A stretch of DNA of 64,000 nucleotides from an uncultured Paracoccaceae bacterium (GCA_947494675.1 CANLVP010000002.1:620001-684000); one strand, 5' to 3'. Shown: positions 27,997-37,826, numbered from the stretch's first letter. Numbers and translations: made by a program. Notes: a model not told the origin generated them from the letters alone.

Positions 27997-28593
27997 GTGC
28001 TTGTTTTCAGGAAACAAAAATTGGTCTTTCTGGCGATGCCCAAGACCGGAACAACGGCGATTGAGGGGGCCTTGGCGCCCTATGCGTCGATTGTTGTGCG
28101 CGAACCTGCGGACCTGAAACATTCGCCTTGCTATCGTTACCAACGATTCATCCGCCCCTTCCTACGCACTGCCGAAGTTAACGATCTTGAGACGATGACG
28201 ATGGTGCGGCACCCGGTTGATTGGCTGAGCTCTTGGTTTCGCTATCGCTGCCGTGACAATCTGATCGGGCATGTCAATTCGACCCGCGAGGTCAGCTTTG
28301 ATGATTTTGTGTTGGAATATTGCAAGGGCAAGCCCGCGCCCTTTGCCAATGTGGGCTCGCAGGCGAAGTTCCTGCGCGACGTGGACGGGAATATGGGGGT
28401 CACGCATCTGTTTCGCTACGAGGCGCAGGATAAGGTCATGACCTTCCTGCGCGCACGTTTTGGCGATTTCCCAGAGCCGAAGCGGCTGAATGTGTCACCC
28501 GATTTCAAGGTGAACTTGTCGCCGCAAACGCTTGAAAAATTTAAACGAAAGCGCCCTGAGGAGTTCGTCGTCTGGGAGGCCGCTCAGGCCTAG
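27997..28593 (+). CDS. Sulfotransferase-like protein
   Basis: 198 residues starting at GTG with AAGGA about ten bases upstream. The PAPS-binding loops are recognisable: [14 protein letters not shown] (5'-phosphosulfate loop) and [15 protein letters not shown] (3'-phosphate loop). Rather short for the family but both motifs are in the right order. The acceptor substrate is unknown; surface polysaccharide or lipid is a common guess. It lies alone between recA and glpK; stops overlap glpK by four bases (CTAG). The region upstream is locally AT-rich. Confidence 0.83.
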   Translation: MLVFRKQKLVFLAMPKTGTTAIEGALAPYASIVVREPADLKHSPCYRYQRFIRPFLRTAEVNDLETMTMVRHPVDWLSSWFRYRCRDNLIGHVNSTREVSFDDFVLEYCKGKPAPFANVGSQAKFLRDVDGNMGVTHLFRYEAQDKVMTFLRARFGDFPEPKRLNVSPDFKVNLSPQTLEKFKRKRPEEFVVWEAAQA

Positions 28594-30080
28594 CTCGCTG
28601 ACAGGGTCCGCCCAATCGCGTCTTTCCAGCCGCCATAGCGTCGTTCGCGCGTCTCAGCGTCCATCTTGGCGGTGAAGCGTTGATCGAGCGCCCATTCCTG
28701 CGCAAAGCCTGCTTGGTCCGGATAGAGCCCCGCACGCATCCCCGCGAGCCACGCTGCCCCAAGTGCTGTGGTTTCCAATACGGTCGGGCGGTCCACCGGC
28801 GCGCCAAGGATGTCAGACAGAAACTGCATCGCCCAATCGCTGGCGCTCATCCCACCATCAACCCGCAAAACAGGCGCGTTATCAGCGCCTTGCCAGTCGC
28901 TCTTCATCGCTTCCAGCAGGTCTCGGGTTTGAAACCCGACGCTTTCCAATGCGGCCCGCGCAAACTCTGCCGGGCCGGAATTACGGGTCAAACCGTAGAT
29001 GGCACCGCGCGCATTGGCGTCCCAATAGGGCGCGCCAAGTCCGGTGAAGGCGGGCACGAGGTAAAGCTCTTGCTCCGGGTCGGCTTTTTCGGCGAGCGGA
29101 TGGGTGTCGGCGGCCTTGGCGATGATGCCCAAACCGTCGCGCAGCCATTGCACGACGGCACCGGCAATAAAGATCGACCCTTCCAGCGCATAGGTCGGTT
29201 TGCCGTCGAACTGATAGGCAATGGTTCCGAGCAAACGCTTTTGGCTTTCGACCAGCGTATCGCCGGTATTGAGCAGCGCAAAACACCCGGTGCCATAGGT
29301 TGATTTGAGCATCCCCGGCGCAAAGCAGGCCTGCCCGATGGTGGCGGCTTGCTGGTCACCTGCGACACCCAGGATCGGTAGCTCTGCACCAAAATGTTCC
29401 GCGTCCGTGACGCCAAAATCAGCAGCACAATCAAGCACTTCTGGCAGCATCTTCATGGGGATGCCGTATTTGGCGCATATCTCTGCGTCCCACGCGCCTT
29501 CGCGGATATTGTAGAGCATCGTGCGCGCCGCATTGGTGGCATCGGTGACATGCCGCGCGCCGCCGGTGAACCGCCAGATCAGATAGCTGTCGACGGTGCC
29601 AAAGAGCAGATCGCCCGCCTCGGCACCGGCCTGCGCACCCTCAACATTTTCAAGCAGCCATTTCAGTTTTGTCCCCGAAAAATAGGGATCAAGCAGCAGC
29701 CCGGTCTTGTGCGTGATCGCAGCCTCAAACCCGTCGGCTTTCAGCGCCTCACACACCTCGGCGGTGCGGCGGTCCTGCCAGACGATGGCTTTATGCACGG
29801 CTTTGCCGGTGTGACGGTCCCAAACGATCGTGGTTTCGCGCTGGTTGGTGATGCCAATGGCGCTGATATCCGTGGCAGTCAGCCCCGCCTTTTTGATCGC
29901 CGCGCGGGATGTGGCCAGCGTGGTTTCCCACAGATCCTCAACCTCATGTTCGACCCAGCCGGACCGCGGGAAATGCTGTTCGAACTCTTCCTGCGCGGTC
30001 GCCACGATCTTCATCGCGCCATCAAAGATGATGCCCCGGCTGGATGTGGTGCCCTGATCGATGGCTAGGATATGTGTCAT
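28590..30080 (-). CDS. glpK: Glycerol kinase
   Basis: 496 residues of the FGGY kinase family. N-terminal [14 protein letters not shown], the [12 protein letters not shown] and [29 protein letters not shown] signatures, and the C-terminal [20 protein letters not shown] site. Phosphorylates glycerol to glycerol-3-phosphate. Downstream member of a leftward glpD - DUF805 - glpK series. Confidence 0.96.
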   Translation of the reverse strand: MTHILAIDQGTTSSRGIIFDGAMKIVATAQEEFEQHFPRSGWVEHEVEDLWETTLATSRAAIKKAGLTATDISAIGITNQRETTIVWDRHTGKAVHKAIVWQDRRTAEVCEALKADGFEAAITHKTGLLLDPYFSGTKLKWLLENVEGAQAGAEAGDLLFGTVDSYLIWRFTGGARHVTDATNAARTMLYNIREGAWDAEICAKYGIPMKMLPEVLDCAADFGVTDAEHFGAELPILGVAGDQQAATIGQACFAPGMLKSTYGTGCFALLNTGDTLVESQKRLLGTIAYQFDGKPTYALEGSIFIAGAVVQWLRDGLGIIAKAADTHPLAEKADPEQELYLVPAFTGLGAPYWDANARGAIYGLTRNSGPAEFARAALESVGFQTRDLLEAMKSDWQGADNAPVLRVDGGMSASDWAMQFLSDILGAPVDRPTVLETTALGAAWLAGMRAGLYPDQAGFAQEWALDQRFTAKMDAETRERRYGGWKDAIGRTLSAS

Positions 30081-30095
30081 GGTGGATCTTTCTGT

Positions 30096-30797
30096 TTAAC
30101 CGAAGCGATTTGGCCCCAAGGTGCCGCGCGTGCAAAAGAAGACAAGCATGAGGATGGTGTAGACAATGACCCCCAGCCCCAAAATACCTGCGAAAATCAT
30201 GGTTGCGCCACCGTCGCCCATCATCGCGGTCTCTCCCGCATAGAGGCCTGCGCCCAGGAAAACCACCGCGATTATCGCAAGGTAGAAGCCACCGATCCAC
30301 CAGCCCGATCTGTCAACATCGTGCAACCGCCGCCAAGACGCGGCCATCGTCGGCAGGAAAAAGACCAGCGATGCGATGGAGTTCAGCGGTGAAAAATCAC
30401 CCGTGGCCCCGAGAAAGAACGCATCCACAAATCCCGTCGCGAACCCGACGATGAGTTGCCAGAGCATGAAATACCAATACTCAGACCGGCTGGCCCGACC
30501 GGAAAAGGTGATGTATTTGGAAAAGCAGACCTTAAAGGCCTCAACAAATCCACGCGACGGCGCACCGACATAAAGGCCGTCAGGGCCGATCATGCCGCCA
30601 GCGTGAGGCACCGCAGGCGCGCCCGCGCCGACAAAATCGAAATGCTGGGCAGCGGGTTCCCACGCAGGCAGCGTTTCGTTCCACACAAGCGCTTGAGGCC
30701 CCAGCGTGCCCTGCCCGATCAAGGCTTCCATCTCTGCGGTTGATATCGGCCCCACACTAGAGCTGCCCTTTACGTAGTGCCATTGATCATTGTTCAT
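30096..30797 (-). CDS. GYF_2/DUF4339 plus DUF805 membrane protein
   Basis: 233 residues. N-terminal cytosolic GYF_2-like domain (about 1-50; WHYVKGSSSVGPISTAEMEAL), then a DUF805 membrane domain with four helices (about 85-230) starting at YITFSGRASRSEYWYFMLW and including SWRRLHDVDRSGWW, both DUF805 hallmarks. Function unknown. It lies between glpD and glpK on the same strand with AGGAC before the ATG; whether it acts in glycerol uptake is only suggested by position. No glycerol facilitator is visible nearby. Confidence 0.85.
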   Translation of the reverse strand: MNNDQWHYVKGSSSVGPISTAEMEALIGQGTLGPQALVWNETLPAWEPAAQHFDFVGAGAPAVPHAGGMIGPDGLYVGAPSRGFVEAFKVCFSKYITFSGRASRSEYWYFMLWQLIVGFATGFVDAFFLGATGDFSPLNSIASLVFFLPTMAASWRRLHDVDRSGWWIGGFYLAIIAVVFLGAGLYAGETAMMGDGGATMIFAGILGLGVIVYTILMLVFFCTRGTLGPNRFG

Positions 30798-30881
30798 GCG
30801 CTTGTCCTGTGTTCTTTGACGCCGATGCTGTCAAAGCCGCGTCCGCCTCGCAACACCTAAGGCAAAGGCAGATGGGAAGTG

Positions 30882-32444
30882 TCACCCTCCGGTCATGTCC
30901 TTTGGTTGCGTCATAAAGCGATCAAGCGCTGCGATCTGTTCGTTGGTCATCCGCAGGCCCAGCTTGCTGCGCCGCCAGACGACATCGGCGGCAGCAACCG
31001 CATATTCGTGGCTCATCAGCCAGCGCACCTCAGCCTCTGACAGGGTCGCGCCAAAGTCCTGACCCAGATCTTCTGCCGTTGTGGCCGCCCCAAGGATCAG
31101 GCGCGCATCGGTGCCGTAGGCGCGCACGAGGCGGCGCGCCCAGCGGTCATCAAGGAACGCGTAATCGGACCGAAGCCTTGCGATCAGATTTTCCACGTCG
31201 CCCACAGGGAAATCCCCGCCGGGCAAGGCCACGCCTGCGGTCCACGGCCCGGTTCCGCCCACCAAGGGCGTGAGCTTGGCCAAGACATTCTCGGCCAGTT
31301 TGCGGTAGGTCGTGATCTTGCCGCCAAAGATGCTGAGGATCGGCGCACCGCTGTCGTCGAGTGAGAGCACGTAATCGCGGGTCGCCGCCGTCGCCGATTT
31401 CGCACCGTCATCGTAAAGCGGGCGGACACCGGAATAGGTCCAGACGATGTCGTCGCGCGTGACGGGTGTTTCAAAATACTGGCTGGCAAAAGCGCAAAGG
31501 TAATCCTGCTCTGCCTCTGTTGCGATGGGTGTGCGGTGCAGGTCGTCGTGTTCGGCGTCCGTGGTGCCGATCAGGGTGAAATCCGTCTCATAGGGAATGG
31601 CAAAGATGATCCGGCCATCCTCCCCCTGAAAGAAGTAGCATTTGTCGTGATCAAAGAGCGCCTTGGTGACGATATGGCTGCCGCGCACGAGGCGAATGCC
31701 CTCTGACGTGTTCAGCCGCGCGGTGTTGCGGACGATGTTTTCGACCCATGGGCCGCCCGCGTTGACCAGCGCCTTGGCGGTGAAATTCTGGACGCCGTCC
31801 GGACCGTCCACGGTGATCACCCAATGCCCATCGGCGCGGCGCGCCTCTGTCACCTTGGTGCGCACCATGATTTTGGCCCCGCGCAGTTCCGCATCGCGGG
31901 CGTTAAGCGCCACAAGGCGCGAATCCTCGATCCAGCAGTCGGAATATTCATAGGCCTGCGTGAATTTTTGTTTCAGCGGCTTGCCCAGCGGATCGCTGGT
32001 CAGGTTCACGGTTCGTGTACCGGGGAGGATCTTGCGCCCGCCCAGATTGTCATACAGGAACAACCCCAGCCGGATCAGCCACTTCGGCCTGCGCCCCCTC
32101 ATCCAGGGCATCACAAAGGACAAAAGCCGGGAGGTCGGCGTTTCATTCTCGAACCGCATGTCCTTGTGGTAGGGCAGCACAAAGCGCATCGGCCAAGAGA
32201 TATGCGGCATGGCGGACAGCAGAACCTCGCGTTCAATCAGCGCCTTGCGCACCAGACCGAATTCAAAGAACTCCAGATAGCGCAAGCCGCCGTGAAAAAG
32301 CTTGGTAGAGGCCGAGGATGTGGCGGAGGCCAGATCATTCATCTCGGCCAAGGCGACCCGCAGCCCGCGCCCCTGCGCATCCCGCGCCACGCCAACGCCG
32401 TTGATACCACCGCCGATCACAAACAGGTCATAGTCCGTCTTCAT
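30882..32444 (-). CDS. glpD: Aerobic glycerol-3-phosphate dehydrogenase
   Basis: 520 residues. FAD-binding DLFVIGGGINGVGVARDAQGRG, then NDLASATSSASTKLFHGGLRYLE, typical of GlpD. Membrane-associated oxidation of glycerol-3-phosphate to DHAP with electrons to quinone. Two ATGs are two codons apart; AGAGGG sits six bases before the second (MKTDYDLF), which I chose. GlpR-type half-sites in the divergent intergenic region indicate repression by the neighbouring regulator. Confidence 0.95.
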   Translation of the reverse strand: MKTDYDLFVIGGGINGVGVARDAQGRGLRVALAEMNDLASATSSASTKLFHGGLRYLEFFEFGLVRKALIEREVLLSAMPHISWPMRFVLPYHKDMRFENETPTSRLLSFVMPWMRGRRPKWLIRLGLFLYDNLGGRKILPGTRTVNLTSDPLGKPLKQKFTQAYEYSDCWIEDSRLVALNARDAELRGAKIMVRTKVTEARRADGHWVITVDGPDGVQNFTAKALVNAGGPWVENIVRNTARLNTSEGIRLVRGSHIVTKALFDHDKCYFFQGEDGRIIFAIPYETDFTLIGTTDAEHDDLHRTPIATEAEQDYLCAFASQYFETPVTRDDIVWTYSGVRPLYDDGAKSATAATRDYVLSLDDSGAPILSIFGGKITTYRKLAENVLAKLTPLVGGTGPWTAGVALPGGDFPVGDVENLIARLRSDYAFLDDRWARRLVRAYGTDARLILGAATTAEDLGQDFGATLSEAEVRWLMSHEYAVAAADVVWRRSKLGLRMTNEQIAALDRFMTQPKDMTGG

Positions 32445-32510
32445 CGCCATCCCTCTTCTTCACCGCCGCTCTATGCTTTGGGTGAAGGACCGCAAGCACA
32501 ATGGTATATG

Positions 32511-32520
32511 ATGTTCGCTT
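32511..32520. promoter_or_regulatory. GlpR-type half-site near glpD
   Basis: ATGTTCGCTT at 32511-32520 repeats exactly the left arm of the palindrome at 32564. It matches the E. coli GlpR half-operator core (ATGTTCG). Position 66 bases before the glpD start suits repression of glpD. Confidence 0.55.
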
Positions 32521-32563
32521 GAGTGCGACCGAACCTTAAATTATTGTGCATCAGGCTCGTAAT

Positions 32564-32591
32564 ATGTTCGCTTTTGCCCTAAAGCGAACAT
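32564..32591. promoter_or_regulatory. GlpR operator palindrome abutting the glpR start codon
   Basis: ATGTTCGCTTT (32564-32574), six-base spacer, AAAGCGAACAT (32581-32591): a perfect 11-base inverted repeat. The glpR ATG follows directly at 32592, so the operator lies where the ribosome site would be, suggesting tight autoregulation. It resembles the GlpR consensus of enterobacteria. Confidence 0.7.
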
Positions 32592-33350
32592 ATGGACACC
32601 GCAAGCCGTCACACCGCCATCCTGAACGCCGCCCGCCAGAACGGCAAGGTGCTGGCCACGCCGCTGGCCGCCACGCTCGGCGTCGCCGTGCAAACCCTGC
32701 GCCGCGACCTGCGCACGCTTTGCGCGGCGGGGTTTCTGGAACGCATTCACGGCGGCGCGGTCTTGCCGTCAGGGGTGCATAACATCGGTTATGAGGACCG
32801 CCGGTCGGTGAACCGCGATGCCAAGGCCCGCATCGCTGCGAAAACTGCCGCGCTGATCCCTGACAATGCCTCACTTTTCCTCAACATCGGCACCACGACA
32901 GAGGCTGTGGCCCGCGCCCTGCGGCTCCACAAGAACCTGATGGTGGTGACCAACAACCTGAATGTTGCGAACATTCTGGCCCAAGCGCCCAATTGCGATG
33001 TGATCGTGGCCGGCGGCCGGTTGCGCCGCACCGATGGCGGGTTGGTGGGTGACCTCGCCGCCCTCGCCATCGCGCGATTTCAGGTTGATTTTGCGATCAT
33101 CGGCGCCTCGGCCATCGACAAGGCGGGGCATCTGCTCGATTTTGATCCCGAAGAGGTGCGGGTCAGCGAACAAATCCTTGCCGCCGCGCGCGCATCAATC
33201 GTGGTGGCTGATGCCAGCAAGTTCAGCCGAAAGGCCCCGGTGCGGTTTGGGATGCTGTCAGCGGTGGATCACTTTGTCACCGACCGCCTGCCGTCAGAGC
33301 AACTGACCCGCGACTTACTGGACGCGGGCACGAAATTGCACCGCGCCTAG
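32592..33350 (+). CDS. glpR: DeoR-family repressor GlpR
   Basis: 252 residues. N-terminal winged HTH (about 5-57; [19 protein letters not shown], then [13 protein letters not shown]), followed by a DeoR sensor domain with [16 protein letters not shown] and [13 protein letters not shown] that binds a phosphorylated sugar, here expected glycerol-3-phosphate. Divergent from glpD. No Shine-Dalgarno: the sequence just before the ATG is the operator palindrome. Stops overlap rlmE (CTAG). Confidence 0.9.
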   Translation: MDTASRHTAILNAARQNGKVLATPLAATLGVAVQTLRRDLRTLCAAGFLERIHGGAVLPSGVHNIGYEDRRSVNRDAKARIAAKTAALIPDNASLFLNIGTTTEAVARALRLHKNLMVVTNNLNVANILAQAPNCDVIVAGGRLRRTDGGLVGDLAALAIARFQVDFAIIGASAIDKAGHLLDFDPEEVRVSEQILAAARASIVVADASKFSRKAPVRFGMLSAVDHFVTDRLPSEQLTRDLLDAGTKLHRA

Positions 33351-34057
33351 CCTTTGAACCCACGGGCCACGACGAATTTCTCGGAACTATCCGACCGCGA
33401 TGACGGCGGCTTGACGTTGGCGACAGAGGTGAAGCGCGTCTTCAAGAGCTTCTGCAACTCGCCTTCGGCGCCGCCTGCAAGGACTTTGGCCACAAAGGTC
33501 CCACCTTCGACCAGCACGTCAAAGGCAAAGTAGGCTGCCGCCTCACACAGCGCGATGATCCGCAAATGGTCGGTTTGTTTGTGGCCAGAGGCGCTGGCCG
33601 CCATGTCCGACATCACCACATCGGCCTGACCATCCAGCCAAGCCATCACTTGTTTGTCGGCGTCGTCTTCCATGAAATCCAACTGGTAGACCTCGGCACC
33701 TGCAATCGGCTCCACCTCTTGCAGATCAATGCCAAGGACATGACCCACCGCTTTGCTGGGCTTTTCAGCCAACGCATTCACACGCCGCACCGCGACCTGA
33801 CACCAGCCACCGGGGGCACAGCCCAAATCCACGACACGCGCGCCGGGGACCAGAAACCGGTATTTATCGTCCAGTTCCAATATCTTGAACGCCGCACGCC
33901 CGCGATAGCCCTCGGCCTTGGCGCGTTTGACATATGGGTCATTCAACTGCCGCTGCAGCCACCGGGTGGAGGACGTGGTGCGCCCGCGCGCTGACTTGAC
34001 CTTCACCGTCAAATCCCGCTGGCCGCGTCCCGAAGTGTTCTTACCTGGTTTCTTCAT
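33347..34057 (-). CDS. rlmE: 23S rRNA 2'-O-methyltransferase RlmE (FtsJ)
   Basis: 236 residues. RrmJ/FtsJ fold with SAM motif [33 protein letters not shown] (catalytic Asp) and [12 protein letters not shown] (catalytic Lys). Methylates U2552-equivalent of 23S rRNA, needed for late 50S assembly. An alpha-type basic N-terminal extension (residues 1-45) is present. The start giving [13 protein letters not shown] is preferred over a frame extension 13 codons upstream. Confidence 0.93.
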   Translation of the reverse strand: MKKPGKNTSGRGQRDLTVKVKSARGRTTSSTRWLQRQLNDPYVKRAKAEGYRGRAAFKILELDDKYRFLVPGARVVDLGCAPGGWCQVAVRRVNALAEKPSKAVGHVLGIDLQEVEPIAGAEVYQLDFMEDDADKQVMAWLDGQADVVMSDMAASASGHKQTDHLRIIALCEAAAYFAFDVLVEGGTFVAKVLAGGAEGELQKLLKTRFTSVANVKPPSSRSDSSEKFVVARGFKG

Positions 34058-34123
34058 GGTCTTTCTTTGGTCTCTAAATATCCCCGCCGGAGGCATCCGA
34101 TTATGCGTCGCATCATCGCCGCC

Positions 34124-35236
34124 TTAGTACGGTACGTCTTCCAGGACCCCGTCTGCCGACATCTGCGCATAAAGCAACCCCTCACGTAGACCGCGGTCCG
34201 CAACGGAAAGCCGGTCCGTGGGCCACAGCCGCATCAGCGCCTGCAAGATCGCGGCCCCCGACATGATCAGCGCCTGCCGGTCCTTGCCAATGCGCGGATC
34301 ACTGCGACGCCCTTGCGGGCCAAGGGTGAGGTAGTTGCGAATAACTGCGTCAATCTGATCGCTGGTCATGCGCAGCCCGTCCACCTTGGTCCGGTCATAG
34401 CGTTTCAGGCCCAAATGGCTCGCCGCCACGGTGGTCACCGTCCCGCTAGTGCCGACGATCTGGAACCCTTCGCGCACCTGTTGCGCGGCAGAGGGGGCGA
34501 ATTCGGTCAGGTTCTCTTCAAAGAACCATGACATCAGCGCAAAGCGCGCGGCGTCGTCTTCCACATCTGAAAACTGATCGCGCAAGGTCGCCACGCCCAA
34601 GGGGACAGAGATCCAATCCACGACCTTGGCGGCAGCAAAGGGCCCGGGATCAGAGCGAAAGCCGGCGTGCAGCCGCATGATCGCACGGGGACGTTCGCGT
34701 GCGGGCACATGGGCCAGATCGATCCACACAAGTTCCGTTGATCCGCCGCCAATATCCACCACCAGCAGCTGCTCGGTCTTGGTACTGACCAAAGGCGCGC
34801 AGGAAATCACCGCCAAACGCGCTTCTTCCTCTGGCTTGATGATCTCAAGCTTCATGCCGGTTTCGCGCCGCACCTGATGGACAAAGGCATCGCCGTTCTT
34901 GGCCCGGCGGCAAGCCTCAGTCGCCACAAGCCGCATCCGCGTCACGCCGTGGCGATCCAGCTTTTGGCGGCAAATCCGCATCGCCGAAATCGTGCGGTTC
35001 ATCGAGGCGCGGGACAATTTGCCCGTGCCTTCAAGGCCTTGGCCCAGCTGCACCGATTTTGAGAAGGAATCCAATACGTGGAACTGACTGCCCTTTGGCT
35101 GGGCAATCAGCATCCGACAAGAATTTGTGCCCAGATCAAGCGCTGCATAAAGCGAGGCCGGATCAGGCGGTTGTGGCGCGGGGGTATCGACCGCTTTGGG
35201 GAACGCGCCCGCACCAAAGGGACGCTTGGGCGCCAT
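34124..35236 (-). CDS. Ppx/GppA-family phosphatase
   Basis: 370 residues of the ASKHA exopolyphosphatase/pppGpp phosphatase family: YAALDLGTNSCRMLIA (phosphate 1), VVDIGGGSTELVW (phosphate 2), and VGTSGTVTTVAASHL. May hydrolyse polyphosphate or pppGpp; the two cannot be told apart here. GGAGGG lies seven bases before the ATG that gives MAPKRPFGAGAF, a decisive ribosome site; a longer frame upstream is not supported. Paired on the same strand with rlmE 66 bases downstream, a conserved rhodobacterial neighbour. Confidence 0.9.
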   Translation of the reverse strand: MAPKRPFGAGAFPKAVDTPAPQPPDPASLYAALDLGTNSCRMLIAQPKGSQFHVLDSFSKSVQLGQGLEGTGKLSRASMNRTISAMRICRQKLDRHGVTRMRLVATEACRRAKNGDAFVHQVRRETGMKLEIIKPEEEARLAVISCAPLVSTKTEQLLVVDIGGGSTELVWIDLAHVPARERPRAIMRLHAGFRSDPGPFAAAKVVDWISVPLGVATLRDQFSDVEDDAARFALMSWFFEENLTEFAPSAAQQVREGFQIVGTSGTVTTVAASHLGLKRYDRTKVDGLRMTSDQIDAVIRNYLTLGPQGRRSDPRIGKDRQALIMSGAAILQALMRLWPTDRLSVADRGLREGLLYAQMSADGVLEDVPY

Positions 35237-35485
35237 CGTCACGCCCTCCATTTTCGAGTTACCTTTAACGTAGGGCTTTGCACCCATCCGCGCAAGCGCT
35301 GTGACGCGGCACTGATGAATGAAGCTCAGATTCTCTATGAACGGAATGACCCTGCCGCGCACTGGCGGGATCATCGCTGGCCCGGCATAAGGACGGCGTC
35401 GCCCCTGTATTCTGGCATGTCGAAATTCGGCATTTGGACGCACGCGGGGGTGCTACACCGGACACAAGATGCGTCGGAGGAAAAG

Positions 35486-35782
35486 ATGGCAGACGTCACA
35501 ATCGTTTACTGGCGCGACATGCCAGCACAGGTCATCGTCGGCAAAGGCCGCCGGGGCACCAAGCTGCCGCTGCCGGAACGGTTTGAGCAAGCCATCGACC
35601 GCGCGGCGATGAAATCGGGCGCTGCGGAATCGGATGCCTATCTGGAAGGTTTTCGCAAGGCCGACCCCTACCCCGTTGATGGCGCAGACGCTGATGTGGC
35701 CGCCGCCGAAGTGGCGCGGATTGACGCCGAATACGACCTTGAAAAGATCAAACAACTGATTGCCAACGATGGCTGGGCCTAG
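35486..35782 (+). CDS. PF13769 (misnamed 'virulence factor') protein in the methionine locus
   Basis: 98 residues, starting MADVTIVYWRDMPAQVIVGK, the signature of a small family labelled virulence factor. GGAGG lies six bases before the ATG. No catalytic motif seen. It begins a plus-strand operon with MTHFR (31 bases later) and the methyl-THF transferase, so a role in one-carbon/methionine metabolism is far more likely than virulence. Function unproven. Confidence 0.82.
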   Translation: MADVTIVYWRDMPAQVIVGKGRRGTKLPLPERFEQAIDRAAMKSGAAESDAYLEGFRKADPYPVDGADADVAAAEVARIDAEYDLEKIKQLIANDGWA

Positions 35783-35813
35783 CGCCTTTTCCCACCGCCT
35801 GAAGGAGACTGTC

Positions 35814-36758
35814 ATGTCGCTGATGCCGTTCCTCAAGAAAAAAGACCAAGGCCCCACTGACGCGGTGAACCCGGTTGTGGCGGATTTCCTGAAGGATTAC
35901 TCGATCGAGGTGATGCCGCGGACAGCCGAAAAGATTGAGAATTTTCAATCGCTTCTGCCTGCTTCTACACGCGTGTACATTGCCCATATCGAAGGCACTC
36001 CCATTGAAGAGATGGTCGCCACAGCCAAGCGTCTGAACGCGGATGGCTACAACGTCATGCCGCATTTCCCCGCGCGTATCATCAAGGACAAGGCGACGCT
36101 GGCCGATTGGATCGCCCGCTATCAGGGTGAGGCGGACGTCAAACAGGCGCTTTTGCTGGCGGGCGGCGTGGCAGAACCGCATGGCGATTTCCACAGCTCC
36201 ATGCAATTGCTGGAAACGGGTTTGTTTGGCGATGCGGGCTTTACCAATCTGCATGTGGCAGGCCACCCAGAGGGCAACAAAGACATCGATCCCGACGGGT
36301 CCATGACCAACGTCGACGCGGCGTTGCGCTGGAAACAGGCGTTTAACGACACCTCTGACGCGGATATGGCGCTGGCGACTCAGTTCGCGTTCGAGGCGCA
36401 GCCGATCATCGATTGGGCCGATAACCTGACGGCCAATGGCATCACCCTGCCCATCCATATTGGCATCGCGGGTCCGGCCAAGCTGCAGACATTGATCAAA
36501 TTCGCGATTGCTTGCGGCGTCGGCCCATCCCTGAAAGTGCTGCAAAAGCGTGCGATGGATGTGACAAAGCTGCTGCTGCCTTATGAGCCGACTGAGGTCA
36601 TCACCGCACTGGCCGCCCACAAGGCCGCCAACCCGGATTTCAACATCACCAACGTCCATTTCTTCCCCTTGGGCGGGATCAAGACCAACGCAAAATGGGC
36701 CATCGCCCAAGGCGGCGCCAACACTGTGCCCGCCAACCCCAACAAGGAACCCGCATGA
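35814..36758 (+). CDS. Methylenetetrahydrofolate reductase (divergent MetF-like)
   Basis: 314 residues with the MTHFR TIM-barrel: SIEVMPRTAEKI near the start (MetF-type catalytic Glu), GYNVMPHFPAR, NLHVAGHPEGNKD, ATQFAFEAQPI and PIHIGIAGPAKLQ. Reduces methylene-THF to methyl-THF, the methyl donor for methionine. Divergent from E. coli MetF but motif order is conserved. AAGGAGA precedes the ATG. Stop overlaps the next start as ATGA, coupling reductase to methyltransferase. Confidence 0.88.
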   Translation: MSLMPFLKKKDQGPTDAVNPVVADFLKDYSIEVMPRTAEKIENFQSLLPASTRVYIAHIEGTPIEEMVATAKRLNADGYNVMPHFPARIIKDKATLADWIARYQGEADVKQALLLAGGVAEPHGDFHSSMQLLETGLFGDAGFTNLHVAGHPEGNKDIDPDGSMTNVDAALRWKQAFNDTSDADMALATQFAFEAQPIIDWADNLTANGITLPIHIGIAGPAKLQTLIKFAIACGVGPSLKVLQKRAMDVTKLLLPYEPTEVITALAAHKAANPDFNITNVHFFPLGGIKTNAKWAIAQGGANTVPANPNKEPA

Positions 36759-37822
36759 CCCGCACGATTGTCGAATCCAAAACAAAAACCGCCATCATCG
36801 GCTTTGATCAGCCGTTCTGCGTGATCGGTGAGCGGATCAACCCCACGGGCCGCAAGATCCTGGCCGAAGAGCTTGAACGCGGTGATTTCAGCCGGGTTGA
36901 GGCGGATGCGCTGGCGCAAACTGCCGCCGGGGCCACGATTTTGGACGTCAATTCCGGCGCGGTTTTCTCCAACAAGATGGCCGAAGACCCCCGTTACGCC
37001 GACAACAACTTTGTCGAACCGCCCTTGATGAAGGAAATGATCGAACGGGTGCAGGCCATCGTCGATACGCCGCTGTGCATCGACAGCTCCGTGCCCGGTG
37101 CGCTGGAAAACGGCCTTGAAGCGGCAGAGGGTCGCCCGCTTTTGAACTCTGTGACGGGTGAGGAAGAGCGTCTGGAACTCGTCCTGCCGCTGGTCAAGAA
37201 ATACAACGTGCCTGTGGTCGCGATCTCGAACGATGACACCGGCATTTCAGAGGACCCCGACGTGCGCTTTGCGGTTGCCAAAAAGATCGTGGAACGCGCC
37301 GCTGACTTTGGCATCCCCGCCCATGACATTGTCGTGGACCCGCTAGTCATGCCAATCGGCGCGATGGGCACCGCGGGCTTGCAGGTCTTTACGCTCGTGC
37401 GGCGCCTGCGCGAGGAATTGGGGGTGAACACCACCTGCGGGGCCTCGAACATTTCCTTTGGCCTGCCCAACCGCCACGGCATCAACAACGCGTTTTTGCC
37501 GATGGCCATGACCGCAGGCATGACCTCGGCCATCATGAACCCCATCGCCCTGCCCGTCGGCCCCAAGAAGCTGGCCGAGAAAAAGGCCGAAGTTGAAGCC
37601 GCTGGCATCATTCTGCCTGAGGGCATGGATGATGAGGCCTTCGTCCAGATGTTTGGTATGGGATCGACCAAGCCACGCGCGGGCAAGGAGATGGAAGCCA
37701 TTCGCGCTGCCAACTTCCTCACCGACAATGACCCATCGGGCGGTGAGTGGATCAAGTTCAACCGCGTGCCCGCCAAAGCTGGTGAAGGCCGCGCCCGCAC
37801 GGGCCGTCGCAGACGCGGCTAA
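36755..37822 (+). CDS. Methyltetrahydrofolate:corrinoid methyltransferase module of split methionine synthase
   Basis: 355 residues with a pterin-binding TIM barrel: VIGERINPTGRKILAEEL, ILDVNSGA, CIDSSVPGALENGL, LLNSVTGEEERL, SNDDTGISEDP, DPLVMPIGAMG and CGASNISFGLPNRHGIN. Moves the methyl of methyl-THF to the cobalt of the corrinoid protein encoded at 12967. The final residues form a flexible basic tail, GRARTGRRRRG, beyond the conserved fold and similar to the ends of Bmt and the activator. Its last 15 bases are identical to those of bmt. The start is fixed by the ATGA overlap with the MTHFR stop. Confidence 0.9.
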   Translation: MTRTIVESKTKTAIIGFDQPFCVIGERINPTGRKILAEELERGDFSRVEADALAQTAAGATILDVNSGAVFSNKMAEDPRYADNNFVEPPLMKEMIERVQAIVDTPLCIDSSVPGALENGLEAAEGRPLLNSVTGEEERLELVLPLVKKYNVPVVAISNDDTGISEDPDVRFAVAKKIVERAADFGIPAHDIVVDPLVMPIGAMGTAGLQVFTLVRRLREELGVNTTCGASNISFGLPNRHGINNAFLPMAMTAGMTSAIMNPIALPVGPKKLAEKKAEVEAAGIILPEGMDDEAFVQMFGMGSTKPRAGKEMEAIRAANFLTDNDPSGGEWIKFNRVPAKAGEGRARTGRRRRG

Positions 37823-37826
37823 GGGC

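Noticed and set aside
30096-30797. DUF805 protein as a glycerol facilitator
   Set aside because: It lacks NPA motifs of aquaglyceroporins; DUF805 and GYF_2 features explain it.
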